64,000 bases of DNA from Hirundichthys speculiger (lineage: Eukaryota > Chordata > Actinopteri > Beloniformes > Exocoetidae), in contig JAGFBZ010002260.1 of NCBI GenBank assembly GCA_018398805.1, positions 744,001-808,000 of the forward strand, given 5' to 3'. The translations under genes and the position numbers were made by a program. Shown one piece after another: positions 1 to 11,229 of this stretch; positions within the stretch are counted from its first letter, which is position 1; every line of letters begins with the position of its first letter. The notes under the pieces are model-generated. The model ran no database searches. It was not told the DNA's origin and saw only the letters and a list, made by a program, of their open reading frames with translations.

Positions 1-3000
1 TGTTGGAAAATGCACTTTTTCCATCGTAAACCACAGTTTAGGGCTGTTTGTCCATCTGTCCACCGTCATCTGTAGCTCCATCCAGCTCTGTCATGAGCTC
101 TTATTCCACAATATGTGTCAGTTTTATCCAAACTAGAAAACAGCCCGTCCTCATCTGGCATCAGGAGCAAATCTATGATCCACAGAGCAGAAGTCATACG
201 GAAAAAGTTTTAGTTTTCTTACTGTAAACAAGATTGAATGGTTTTGTTTCCAAGTCAGTCTCAACTTAATATCACAAATAAAATGTCAATTAGATAATGA
301 ACAGTTTTTAATTTAAATGAAATGTTAACTAATTATTTATGCTAATAAAATAAAATGAATTATACCAAAAGTTACTAAAATGCAAAGTCCGTATAAGGTT
401 GTTGATGTGGAAGGTCTGCTGTACATAAAATCAGTCAGTTCCCTCTTTGAGTAAACTGGAATAGTTTCTAACAGAAAGAAATTAACTTCAGATCTGCTTC
501 CTTCTTCATGTTTCATCTAAAAATACAAATGTGATTCCTGCAAAAAGGGTTTTTTTTTTCTTGAAGCGGTATAAGTTCTTAAAATCTTTCACAAAGACAA
601 TAAATAACATTCTCTCTGCACGGAAATACACTTCTCAAAGGTGTGTCAGTATGTCATTTTGTTTCCTGACAAAGGCCAGGCTGAAGAGTTACCGTGCGGT
701 TTTTCTGCCGTTCTGACCTGACGTGACTCTGCTCCAGTTGTTTTCTTAGTTAGATTTTTTTTTTTTTTTTTTGACTCCGGCTCCACGTCGGGTTTTAGCT
801 GCAGCCCGCCACAGAAAGAGAGAGCAGGTTCAGAAAGCTGGAAGCATGCACTCTTCAAGTATTTGAATTATGCCATTGACGTCAGCACAGTCATAAAGTA
901 GACGGCTGCCCTTCCCCTGAAGTATTCCCTTGCCAGCGGGCCCGTTCAGCTCTCTGCAGATGGATCCAGACGCTCTCTGCTTCACAGACGGGCCATTTTG
1001 TTTGGCTATTTGTGAAGCTTTTTGGACTCAAAAACCCCACCACTTCTGTGCCCCCTTTTTGTATGACAACACGAAAAGCTGTCTTTTCCAAAATCAACTC
1101 AATGACAAATCAGCCCCCCCAGATTGTCACCCATCAAAGAAGAAAAACAACCAGCGAGTCACGCTTTGGTGATCATTATTCTACTGTGATTTGACTGATT
1201 TATTTATTTAGCATTTACCAGTTAGGATCCACATAGCTTTGTTTTTTTTTTTTAAATCATTATGAGGCCTCGATTGTCACATGCCTGTTCAGCTAAGTCC
1301 TCAATTAAAGCTTGATCCAATCAGGATTTGTTCATTCGCTAATATGAACAAACACAATCAATCTTGTCCTGCCTTGTTCACCGATTCCAGAAATATTTAT
1401 AAGCTCCATTTGATTCTGTCATGTTAACTTTGGAGACGTGCGCTTTGAATGAAAACGAGCTGCCTTGCATTGCCACATGTATCACGCTCACCTATCATGA
1501 GGAAGCCTGCTGTCTGAGGTCATTTGAGGTTGGATCCAGCTGCTCTTCATCCGTTAGCGGAGACAGTGATCCATGGCCGCTGCATGCAAGCCTCTCTGCT
1601 GCCTTCCCTGCCCTGCTCATCAGCTTCACTCTTCCCCTGGCTTGGTTTCAGGGCTTACACGCCAAATCGAGTTAAGATTATGGTAATAACAGGGTCTTTT
1701 TTTTTTTTGTGACATTTCTGGAAATGTCTCAGGACTAAAATTATGCCCCGCTCAACCTCAGTGAAAGTGTATTCAGGGGTCAGATAAAGATGAGCAAATG
1801 AAGCTCCGGCTCTGCTTTCGGGCGCTGTCATCTCACTGAGCCCGTTTACTTCTTCAGCAGCAGAAATGAGACCCACAAATAAGAAATCTCAGAGAAACTG
1901 GTGTCATTGAAAAAAAAACAAATCGGAACTATTGGGCCTGAGAGAACAGCTTGGGTAGCATTCATTCATTATTCAAACAACATGGACTATTGAAGATTAA
2001 CTGATATGTTTATTGTTTTTATAAATTCAACTGGTCATAGAAGTGGTGGCCGCTTTGAAGAGGAAACAGAGACTGTTGGAGGAAGGGTGCGACTAACGTC
2101 ACGGCCGGACTAAAATCGGTGAAAGTGACCGCAGCAGGTGTCAGAGCAGCGTGGAAGTCATGAGGAGGGAGCGGCTCAATCGATTCTCAGGGAGTCTGGT
2201 TTGTTACAAGCGGCGGATGTTTCTTCACAACGCAGGGGGGGTTTTGGTTCAACTGTTGTACACGTGGTTGTATAGTTCATTACGGTCTGACTTAGACAAC
2301 CAGAAAGGCAAAAAACAAAAATTCCCAGTAGGCCCCAATAACTAAATGGACTCGGGTCTTGAAATGTTCTTCGAGGAGCAGTTGTTGTAATTAAAAAGGC
2401 AAAACGTTAAAGCTGTTCTGGCGCCTTCCGGGCCCCCTCGAAGCTCCTGCAAAACTTAGCGGCACATAGGTGTGAGGTAACGTAACGAAGCGCCGGAGGT
2501 TTTGGTGCATTCTTGGTAATGCCGGTAATCTCTCTGAACCCTGATCCACCACCAGGAACGCTCTGGAATTCCAACTCTAGATGCCGCTCTGAAAATTAAA
2601 AGGAAAAAAAAAAAAAAGGCCTGAACAGCGACAGACGTTTGGCTAACTGGGGTCCAAGGGCTCCTCTGATCCATGCTAATCAACCCGAAGGGGCAAATGC
2701 CTGACGGCATGACAATGAGGTCCATTCAGTCCAGTCAGTGCCGTCTCTCCCAGTGTGGGAGTTCAGCTCAGGTAGCACAGACAAAGCCTGGTCTGTTGGC
2801 GTGTTTGTGTGTGTGTGTGTGTGTGTACACATGTTTGAGGGTATAGAAGTTGAAAATAAAAAGTGAGACACTGTGTGGAGACAGAGCAGAAGGAGGGGGG
2901 GGGATAAAGAATATGTGAGAGTGAAAACAGATGGAGAGTTCGGGGCAGGGAGCAGCTCAAGGACAGTGAGCTCGCGAGTGCTTTTGCGCGGCGTTCCTGA

Positions 3001-3443
3001 TAGGATGAGGAGCCTCGCTGACGTCTGTCTGTTTTATCAGGGAAAGAGACGAATAACCAAAACTGATGCTTCCATCAGAACATGATGACCGGTCAGATAG
3101 CAGCCAGTACTGCGTGTGAGACCCTGAGGTGCGCGCCTCGGCCCTCGGTGAACCTTCAGACTCTCTGAACTCTGTGCCCACGTATATTAATCACTCTCTA
3201 TCTCTGAGTACGAACAACCTGCACACGTGGATCGTGTAGCGTGTGTGTGCGCCGCGGCCTGATGTGCGTTTTGCAGATGAGCGTGCTGGTTTATTAGGGG
3301 GAGTTTGTGTGGAGATTGTGGCACAGTCGGTGTCTGGAGTGTGGTTTTAGGTTTTCTGCTGTTGCTTTTTGTTGTATTTTCTAAAAGAGTTTGAAAGCCA
3401 CACTTTAAGCCACAAGGCCACTGCAAAAATTTAGCACGATTCA
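1..3443. other. Presumed intron of the long pde4b isoforms, no gene seen
   Basis: No coding exon recognised on either strand. I looked for the UCR1 signature regions of PDE4 (RRESFLYRSDSDYD, DDLIVTPFAQVLASLR) and did not find them. The stretch holds poly-T runs (about 755-772), a poly-A run (2604-2617) and a (GT)n microsatellite at 2806-2826. Assignment as intron is inferred from the downstream gene. Confidence 0.5.
2806..2826. repeat. (GT)n microsatellite
   Basis: Uninterrupted GT dinucleotide run of about ten units following a GTGTTT lead-in. Confidence 0.9.
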
Positions 3444-4287
3444 TATGGAGCCCCATTTGGGACATAATTCAATTAATAAATTAGTCTATTATTATAAAAT
3501 ACAGGCATTTATTATTATGAAATATGTATCCATTATTATGAAATGTTTCCCATTATTGTGAAATATATGTGTATTATTATGAAATATTTCCAATTATTAT
3601 GAAAAAAAATGTAATTATTATGAAATATATTTGTTATTATTATTTAATCTTAGTTTAATGCATAATAGTTTATTTCAGAATCGCTTTTTTATCTAAGAAT
3701 GAGCTTTTACATAATGGCTTAGTTTTTCATAAGAATGAGCTTTTACATAATAATGACATTTTGCCACTGGGCGGGACCAGTGGTTGACCTGCATGCTCAT
3801 TGGCTGATCCTTCTCCATTCTACGCTCTGACATCGACTAGTTTTGGCCGTGAGGTCCCGTTAGCAGCGGGCCGTGTCGTCATCAAGGTGCGCTCCTAGTC
3901 CGATTGTAGCTATGGCCGCTTGGACTGAGCTACGGGAAACCTTGACGTTTCTTAGTCGATGTCAACTTTTAACCGTAAACTGAGGTGCATTCTGCCACCT
4001 AGTGCCCTGGAGTTGCACCTCTCGCCCACTATCGATATTCACTGTTCTGTTGCTTATGCCTGAATGAAAGAGCAGCTAATCACATAAATGGCTCCGCCCT
4101 TTCTGCTGTGATTGACACACAAATCCTTCTTATGAAAAACAAAGCCATTATTATGTAAAAGCTCATTCTTATGAAAAACGAAAGCATTATCATAATAATG
4201 GGAAATATTTCATAATAATAAACGCCTGTATTTCATAATAATAGACTCATTTATTCATTGAATTATGACTCCAAATGGGGCTCCATA
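3444..4287. mobile_element. 844-bp non-autonomous TIR DNA transposon with internal AT-rich motif array
   Basis: The left end (TATGGAGCCCCATTTGG) and right end (CCAAATGGGGCTCCATA) are inverted repeats of roughly 80 bp, both running on into CAATTAATAAA/TTTATTCATTG and TACAGGC/GCCTGTA. The flanks carry the same GATTCA hexamer on both sides (3438-3443 and 4288-4293), a probable target duplication. Inside each arm are repeated ATTATTATGAAATA-type motifs (six or more between 3490 and 3640, more at 4190-4245 inverted), and a second inner inverted pair around AGAATGAGCTTTTACATAA. There is no coding capacity. Superfamily is uncertain because the duplication length is not diagnostic. Confidence 0.8.
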
Positions 4288-4293
4288 GATTCA

Positions 4294-6203
4294 TTCTACG
4301 AGGATATTTGTCTTTCCCACTAAACTCCAGAGTAAATCGAGCACGAAGCTGTTTATGGTGAAGGTCAGGAAAGAGAGAGAGAATAGCCATCTGAGGGTCC
4401 AACATCCCACGCAGACAAACGCATCCTCAACGGTTTTACAAGTGATCTAATCAAAGCACTTTTTGTTCCATCTAACCACCAGAGGAGCCCCAAGTCAGAC
4501 TTGAACCCACGGGTGTGAATCATGCACGTGTCGCCTCGGGTCATCGTGGGTTAAAAGCGCTGTTGCAAACGGCTCTGCAAACATTTCCTGACACAAGCTC
4601 AAAAAAAACTCACTCTTTGTGACTGCAGTGTAATTCCTTTACCATTTAATTCTGGTACTGTTTTCCCTGGCCTTTTAAGAAGAGCCTGACAGGGCTGGAA
4701 CTCCAGAGATACGGCAAATAAAGCAGAATTTAGGGTTTGCTGGAGTTGCTAGTTTCCCTTAATTAAATGTATTTTCATAAGTGTCTGCAAGTGGAGACAT
4801 GAAAGCCTCGTCTCCAACTGCCGTCGTGGTGTTAAGGACAGAGAATATTAAAACATCTTCTACACATTGGAACTCGTAGCCTAAACGTGTCACCGCGGTG
4901 CTTCTGGAGCGTTAACCACTTTTAAAAAGAAATAAATCAATATTTCGCCTCTGCAGTGCAAGGAAGAAAAAAAAACTGCCCTTCGTCTAAGCGTTTAACT
5001 CAACTGAAACAAAATGTGCAGCCATTATTTCCCTCCTTTCCTAATTATTCAAAACCGCAAGGCAACAAAATCCTGATAGCATCTAAGAAGACGTCGGATC
5101 TGTTCCTCTTCCCTGTAAATCAGATAACTGAACTCCAGTTAATTATGATCTCATTTCAGTCACGTCTCAGAGCTCATGTTGCGTAAATCTTTCAATCAAC
5201 AAAGCACAAACTCTACTACCCCTGTCTCACTTTTTTTTTTTTTTTTTTTAACATATCTGTCCAGTTGAAATGATAACTGAACTTGAGACGAGTTGGAGAT
5301 CAGCGCCACGGCGGCCATCTGCCTCACCGTGCTTCCTCTGGCCTCTGTTAGGAAGTGTTGCGAAACCACATGGTGGGTTTCAGATCAAACCAGTCTCTGT
5401 TTCTTGTAAAGCAGCAGATGCAACCCAGAAGAGAAAAAAAAAGAGCTCCCACTAACACTGTCTGGCTCTGCTGCCAGTCTGCTCACGTCAGAGTTTGGTT
5501 TCTCTTTCTGTGAGTGTGCTGCCTGTTTACGTTGGTTTGCTGGGAAAAATAGCACGCCGGATTTCAAAACCTGAATGACGAATGCTTAGTTATTACATTA
5601 AAAGCAGAAATTGGCGAGACGGGTGATGAACAAAGAGGACGTCCCCCGCTGACCCCTCTGCCCTCCGGGGCCCATGAGCGCGTGCTTGTACTCGTCGATG
5701 CTTATGGATCACTGGACCGGAGCATCACGCCACCGTTATAGATCCTGGCTGTGAATCTGCCGCCTCGACCCTCGTGTCGCGGGCGGGAAGCTCTCTGGCC
5801 TTATGAGAGGGCGACAGCTGTATCGCATTCATACGCGCTTACTGAAACACGGTTTTGACTGCTGCGGTCTTTTTTTGTAACGTAATGCAATCGCAGTACA
5901 TTTAAAAAAAAAAAAAAAAAAAAACCCTCACGGCAACACTTCAGTCAGCACGAAGCGATAGTTTGATAGTTTGATAGTTTGACACGATGCCATTAACGTT
6001 GCTGTGTGCATCTCATGTCTGGAAAGGGATTGGGTGTTGAACAGAGAGAGCTCTGACCTCATCCCCCCCCCCCCTCCAGGCCTTTCTGCCTCTGCAGCCT
6101 GCTGGCTCCGCCACTCTCAGCTGGAAAGTACATGTGTGGATGTTTGGGTGTGTGAAGATGGTAATAAAGACATTTCAGCTAAAGTATATGTACTGATGTC
6201 TGC

Positions 6204-6237
<34 letters not shown>

Positions 6238-6819
6238 TTCCTGTCTTCCCCTGTGGGACAGTTAATCTAGGTCTGAGTGGTGATCAGAAAGGTCCTTGTT
6301 GTTGTGCTGGAGATGGTGGAAATCCCCTTCTCTGTTGTACGTCGTGTGTGTGTGTTACTTGTGTGTGGTGTTGGCTTTTGAATGCCTTGTCCATCTGACG
6401 AACTGAATATTATACGGCATATATATATAGATATAAACCTAACCCTATATGTTTTTGCCATCGCTGTTTCGAAGTGCGGACTTGGTGATTATTGCACTTC
6501 AGCTAAAAATAAAAAACCTGATGGAACGCTCCACTTTTTCTCGCTTTTTCTTCTTCATTTTTAATCACCTTCTCTCCAGTTTTCATTTCAAAAAATCCTG
6601 TGTAGGATCCCGTGTTGCAGGATCAGACTCTTCTTTTTACCCTTTCGTCTATAACCGGTTTGTTATTTTAGCTCCATGAATATAATTTCCAGAGAAGCAT
6701 TTTATTTACATTTCTATGCAAATGTAATTTGCATGTTTCACATTTTCTACGCAAATGTTAGAAGCGCACGCCTGGAACTCTTTTTTTTTTTTTTCTTCTT
6801 TTTTAAAAATTTTTGGCAC
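4294..6819. other. Presumed intron, no gene seen
   Basis: No recognisable exon, RNA gene or complete transposon. Contains homopolymer A/T tracts (5231-5249, 5905-5924) and a (TG)n tract at 6206-6234. The open frames here lack family resemblance and most overlap low-complexity sequence. Confidence 0.45.
6206..6234. repeat. (TG)n microsatellite
   Basis: About fourteen TG units, ending in GCGTTTCC. Confidence 0.9.
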
Positions 6820-6821
6820 TA

Positions 6822-7476
6822 CAGTGATCCCTTGCCACTTCGCGGTTTAAGTTCCGCAGTTTTAGTTATTCACAGATTTTCTTCAGAAATATATAATATA
6901 ATTTCAAAACTTTAAAAAAATTGCGGAAACATCACAGGATGTTGTGCGCTTCTTTCACAGTGAAGAAATGCTGTGAGCCAGCCCCTTTAAGAAGGTGGCC
7001 TTATGGGTAATGGAGTGTGTGTGTTGTGGGACGGCAGAAGAAAACGGGGTTAGATGAAAAGTGGAGTGAGCATAAACAGCAGCCCAGCGTGTATAGATTT
7101 ACATTCTCTGTTAACCGACAGGAGCCGAACAACTCAACCTGTGTGATGTTACAAGTTCCTGCAGTGCCAGAATAAAGTGCTCGTTCCATGCAGAGAAAAC
7201 CGGACTGTTTCTTTTGTTGTTGTTAGCGTGTTAGCCGCTAATTACGAGCCAAAAATAGCACAATACCAGCAGTTTGTTTACTAGTTCAGAGACCAGAGGC
7301 TGTGAAGGTAACAGAAAGACCACAGTTGAGCCTTTGTCTTGTTTCGCTGCAGTGCCTCACTACTTTTTGGGGGGTTTTAAACAAATTTTGAACACATTTT
7401 TGAGGCTCGGGGGACTCCGGCTCCAGATCGCGGATTTTCATTGTCCCCATTGACCGCGAAGAATAAGGGATCGCTG
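6822..7476. mobile_element. pogo/Tigger-like MITE
   Basis: Left end CAGTGATCCCTTGCCACTTC and right end GAATAAGGGATCGCTG are inverted, with an inner CGCGG/CCGCG match, the layout of pogo/Tigger-type termini. A TA precedes the left end (6820-6821); the right flank reads TG (7477-7478), probably a decayed TA. The interior has no transposase frame, so it is non-autonomous. A tRNA-derived SINE abuts the right end. Confidence 0.65.
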
Positions 7477-7497
7477 TGGTGGCCTTTATTGGGAAGG

Positions 7498-7642
7498 GTC
7501 GACGAGCTGGGAGTTGACGAGCTGGGAGTCAACGAGCTGGGAGTCGACGAGCTGGGAGTCGAACTCGCGACCGCTGCATTGAGGATTGTAGCCTCTGTAC
7601 ATGGGCCACCTGCCCTAACCATTGTGCTACCTGGGCGGCCCC
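7498..7642 (-). repeat. tRNA-derived SINE with expanded 15-bp tail repeat
   Basis: Read on the minus strand, the unit starts near 7640 with GGCCGCCCAGG, then a pol III A-box-like stretch (TAGCACAATGGTTAGGGC) and a B-box-like stretch (GGTCGCGAGTTCGACTCCC) about 40 bp further on, the layout of a tRNA-derived SINE head. The B-box end is followed by about four tandem 15-bp units of GACTCCCAGCTCGTC with one or two changes each (7500-7563). The head is degenerate (few stem pairs seen), so this is a SINE relic and not a working tRNA gene. Confidence 0.65.
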
Positions 7643-10600
7643 ATCTGGAACTTCTCTAACTTGGTGGACAGCTGTGACGCGTGGCGTGTGAGGAGCCCTG
7701 TGGAAATTACTGAATGTAAGAGGAGTAGGTGAGCACCTGGGTGTTCACCTGGAGACGAATCTGGACTGGGAATAAAACCTAAAGGCTGTCCTTCACAAGG
7801 GCTGAAGTAGACTGTAGTTCTTGAGGTCCTTCTGTGTTTGCAGAAAGACGTTGGACATCTTCCATGAGTCTGTTGTGGAGAGAGCCGTTTTCTTTGGACT
7901 CCTCAGTTGGGACAATAGCATCAGAGCCAGTAACTCAGACTAAACAAACTAATTAGGATTGTTGGTTCAGAGCAGAGGACTGCTCAGGAGGCCCGAGCGT
8001 TAATTGCGCAAGAAAGAGTTTGGCACAAGTTGCTGAACATAATGTACAACGCAGCACACAACGTAGTGATGAAACAATCCTTCTTCAGGCAATGATGATC
8101 CTTCTTCAGCTGAAGACTTCAGACAACAAGGGCTGATGCTGGATATGATTCCTGCCAACAACAGCAGCCTTACAGTCAGAATATTCACATGCGCAGTTTG
8201 GCACTTGGCTGTTCAATTTGACTCCTTTCTTATTTCCATTACACATTCATGCAAAATAAATCAATATACCAACCAAAGTATGTCCCACTTTACCCCGACA
8301 GCCGGTGACAGTGCCTGTCTGGATCGGGCTTTTCCAGTTGACCCTTTCTTTATCGCTCCATATCAGTGCCGTCCAGTCCTTCCAGGTCCAAGCCTGTTGC
8401 CAGGACTGTGGACATGCGCAGCTCCGGTCCTGTTAAAATGTTGAAATGAGGGGATGAGCTTGGCTGCAGCTGCAGTTTCTAGCTGTGTTACCTCGACTGT
8501 GAGAAATCTGCTCTGGTTTGATTTAAGGTGGACTAAGATGTTCACATGAATGTTTTTAGACGGACTAATACCGTAACTCCTTTTTTTTTTTCCTCACATC
8601 ATGCAAAACATACTGGCTGTTTCACTTTTGTGTATCAAGTATTAGAGAATTACAACCCAAACAGGGCTAAAACAATTGTTTTCATCCTCTTAGTTTAAAC
8701 AGAGTTGTGGAGATGAAACAGAGAATAGCTGCCCTCTACGTTTATTCAGGAACAAGTTCAAGTATTTAACTGATTTCAGACGACTTTTTAAAACTGCTGG
8801 AGCTAAATTATGAAGGAATAAAAGAGTGTTGATACAAAAAGGTTCAATTCATAGCATCTAATTTTTATTTCTTTTTTTTTTTTTTTACCCAGTGGAGTTG
8901 GTCTCTTCACTGATGAAATGAATGCACCCCTGACCTGAAACGAAACCAAGTAAAGAGATTACTCATCTTAGCTCTGCAGAGGTCATGTTTTTTACTCTGA
9001 AATGGCTTTTTGGTTCCAAATATCGCAGCACGCAAAGGCCTCTGCAATTCCCGAAAATTTCCCTAAAAATTCTCTTGAAGGCTAATAAAATGTTCAGATT
9101 TCCAGATGAAATGAGTCAGGTTAGGGTTAGGGTTTCATGGCCTACCAGGTCCTTGAAGCTTCTCAGCCTTAATGGATCAGCCTCAACATTAAAACCACCT
9201 GGTGTATCAGTCGGATACCGTCAGTAACACGGAGAGACTGAAGATTAACACTTTCAGACAGTCTTTTCAGAGAAAGAACATGACAAAAATGTTCTAGTAT
9301 CCTTACTTTTTAAAAGCTCAAATGAAAGATCTTTATTTTCAAAGGTAAAAAGGGGCCTTCTACACTCTTGAAACAGAACCACCTCAAAGACGTTGGAAAT
9401 GCTGGAAAGCAACCTCTCGAATAGGTGTAAACCGTTTCAAGATTAGACGCTTCTGGCCCTCAACTAAACACACACTTCTCTTTCAGTTCCCTCATCAGAG
9501 TGAGCGATGGCGGTGGGCAGAGCGCCAGGTGCCTCTCATGTTCGGGAGAGCAAACAGGCTCGCGCCTTTGATGGCGAGCAGATCAGAGCGGGGGACGCAT
9601 TCTACGTAGCCGCGCGAGGGTCGTCTCAGTGCAGCCCTGCTGCCACGTTTTACTCCGCAGCTACTGAACCCCGGAGTGCACATGATGCATGTGAGTGTGT
9701 GCACGTCTGTGCGTCCAACTCACCGCATGCCCCGTTCCTTCTCAAGGTGGACCGACTCCAGCCTCGACGTACAGTTTCAGTTCTCTGAAAAGAACGGCTG
9801 AAGAAACAGAGCTGAAGCAATGACTCTTAGCATATGCAGGAATATTTTATTATAACATCTCCGTGTCGTGTTTTCGCTCATCATCATGCTCCGGTTACTG
9901 TTAATCATCTTCCTGACTGTCCCTTGTTACGAATGTTTAGTAATATTTTTCATATTTCTTCCATGTTCCCACATTTTATATTTTCATCTCTCAGCTGTAA
10001 TTTAAGGTGCTTATCTTATTTGGACAGTCCTAATTTAATTTTAATAGAATATTAAAGTTACTTTATGTGTACTTTGTAAATAGCACATAACAAATAGTAA
10101 CATTTTTATCCCTTTTCTTTGTCTGAAGCTGAGTACTTCTGTCTGTCAAACTGTTCTATTAAAAAAATCCCTGCATAAGTTTAATGAAATAGAGAAAATG
10201 AAGCCAGCACAAAGTCAAATCAAAAACAATGAATGATAAATATTGTTACATTTTAGTAAAAAAAAGCTCTTTTCATTTCGTCTCATGGTTTTCTTCTGTG
10301 TCTTTGCTGTGAATGGGCCTTCAGCTTCCTGCTTGCACCCTGCAAAACAACAAGCGCACGCGTCTTCACAGCAGCTATTTTAAACATCCTGTAAGCTGAG
10401 GGGGCCAACAACCAGACAGAGGGTCTCGATAACGAGTTTAGTCCCGGCCCCTTAATAACACAAAGCACCTCCGTCTGACAGCCTCTCAGCGTATTGTGAA
10501 TTGCTAGAGTTTCTAACGCCGGTTGCGGTGACATTTGTTCACCTAAAAGTCTGTCGTCCGTCAAACACAGGCTAAAATAAAAGTTTTGCAAAAAATTTCT

Positions 10601-10872
10601 AAATTTTTCTGAAGATTTCTCAATGTGTTGGTAATTTATACGCAGTACGTCTGCAGGTTTCATGCCAGCCGGGGGGGTAACGTCTGCATGTGCATGGCAG
10701 GAAAGGAAAGGCACTGCAAGAGGTGGGGGTATCTGGTTTCCTGCGATGAGGGGACTGACTTTATGCAAATGACATGAGGGCCTCTGTGTGGGGAGGTGGG
10801 GAGGTGGGGGGGCACATGCACCGAGAAAAAAGCTTTGTGTGTGACAGAGAGAGGGAAAAGGTCAGGACCTAG
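7643..10872. other. Presumed intron and upstream region of the short-form start
   Basis: No UCR1 exon or other family member recognised. An open frame at 9507-9788 opens with a Kozak-like ATGGCGGTGG, but its translation resembles no family and shows no splice-bounded conservation. The last 130 bp before 10873 are G-rich (GGGGAGGTGGGG) and end in an in-frame TAG at 10870-10872. Confidence 0.4.
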
Positions 10873-10935
10873 CTTGCTTGTGCTCTGCTGACAGCTGCAG
10901 CTCCTGCCAGATCACCACAGCGACAGCCCCTCATG

Positions 10936-11229
10936 ATGAAGGAGCGCTGCGGCCGGGTGCCACCGCTACCGGGCCGCTCCCTGCAGCAGCCGCCCCAGCA
11001 GAGACCTCCAGCGGGGCCCGTGGCTGGACGCCGCCTGGGAGTGGCCGGGCAGCGCCCGGGCTCCACGTGCGCCGTCTGCTCTGACTGTGTGTCTCTGTGT
11101 GCCGGCTGCTTGACAGATGAGGCGTACCAGAAGCTGGCCATGGAGACGATGGAGGAGTTGGACTGGTGTCTGGACCAGCTGGAGACCATCCAGACCTACC
11201 GCTCTGTCAGTGATATGGCCTCCAACAAG
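10936..11229 (+). CDS. pde4b: pde4b short-isoform first coding exon (PDE4B2/PDE4D1-like), reading through into UCR2
   Basis: The frame opens after TAG (10870) and runs without stop through the splice acceptor at 11116 into the first UCR2 exon, ending in phase 0 at the GTAAGA donor (11230). ATGs occur at 10933 and 10936. The second gives MKER, matching the MKE start of the mammalian short forms PDE4B2 and PDE4D1 as I recall them, and has A at -3. Those short forms end in CLFA just before EESYQ/EEAYQ, because they are the translated polypyrimidine tract and AG of the acceptor; here the equivalent is GCLT before DEAYQ. The 61 residues after the start are GC-rich, proline-rich and contain four Cys ([14 protein letters not shown]). 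Known biology: short forms lack UCR1, so they escape PKA activation and UCR1-driven dimerisation. Joined to the later exons this gives about 609 residues. The unique N-terminus is inferred; transcription from here is not proven. Confidence 0.6.
11117..11229 (+). CDS. pde4b: pde4b UCR2 first exon (long-form splice)
   Basis: This is the 113-nt exon shared by long and short PDE4 isoforms. The acceptor is TGTGTGCCGGCTGCTTGACAG (11096-11116) and the donor AAG|GTAAGA. It starts in phase 1 (one base supplied by the upstream UCR1 exon) and ends in phase 0. It encodes [20 protein letters not shown] followed by [18 protein letters not shown], the N-terminal half of Upstream Conserved Region 2. In the PDE4 family this helix pairs with UCR1 and helps to cap the catalytic pocket. 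The sequence IQTYRSVS matches PDE4B; PDE4D has LQTRHSVS. Next exon is 12.3 kb away, and the alternative super-short first exons lie in that intron. Confidence 0.95.

Noticed and set aside
7500..7640. Possible tRNA gene
   Set aside because: A/B-box-like words are present but the cloverleaf arms do not pair; a SINE relic explains it better.
9118..9137. Two to three TTAGGG units, an interstitial telomere-like repeat
   Set aside because: Too short to differ from chance in a 64-kb window.
9507..9788. 93-codon frame starting ATGGCGGTGG
   Set aside because: Good start context but no family motif, no splice signals that would link it in phase to pde4b, and it shares no residues with any known PDE4 N-terminus.
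10283..10768. 161-codon minus-strand frame beside the short-form start
   Set aside because: No recognisable motif, antisense to the promoter area of pde4b, codon make-up not gene-like.
1..10872. UCR1 exons of long PDE4B isoforms
   Set aside because: Looked for the conserved PKA site region and VLASLR block in all frames and saw none; they presumably lie upstream of the window.
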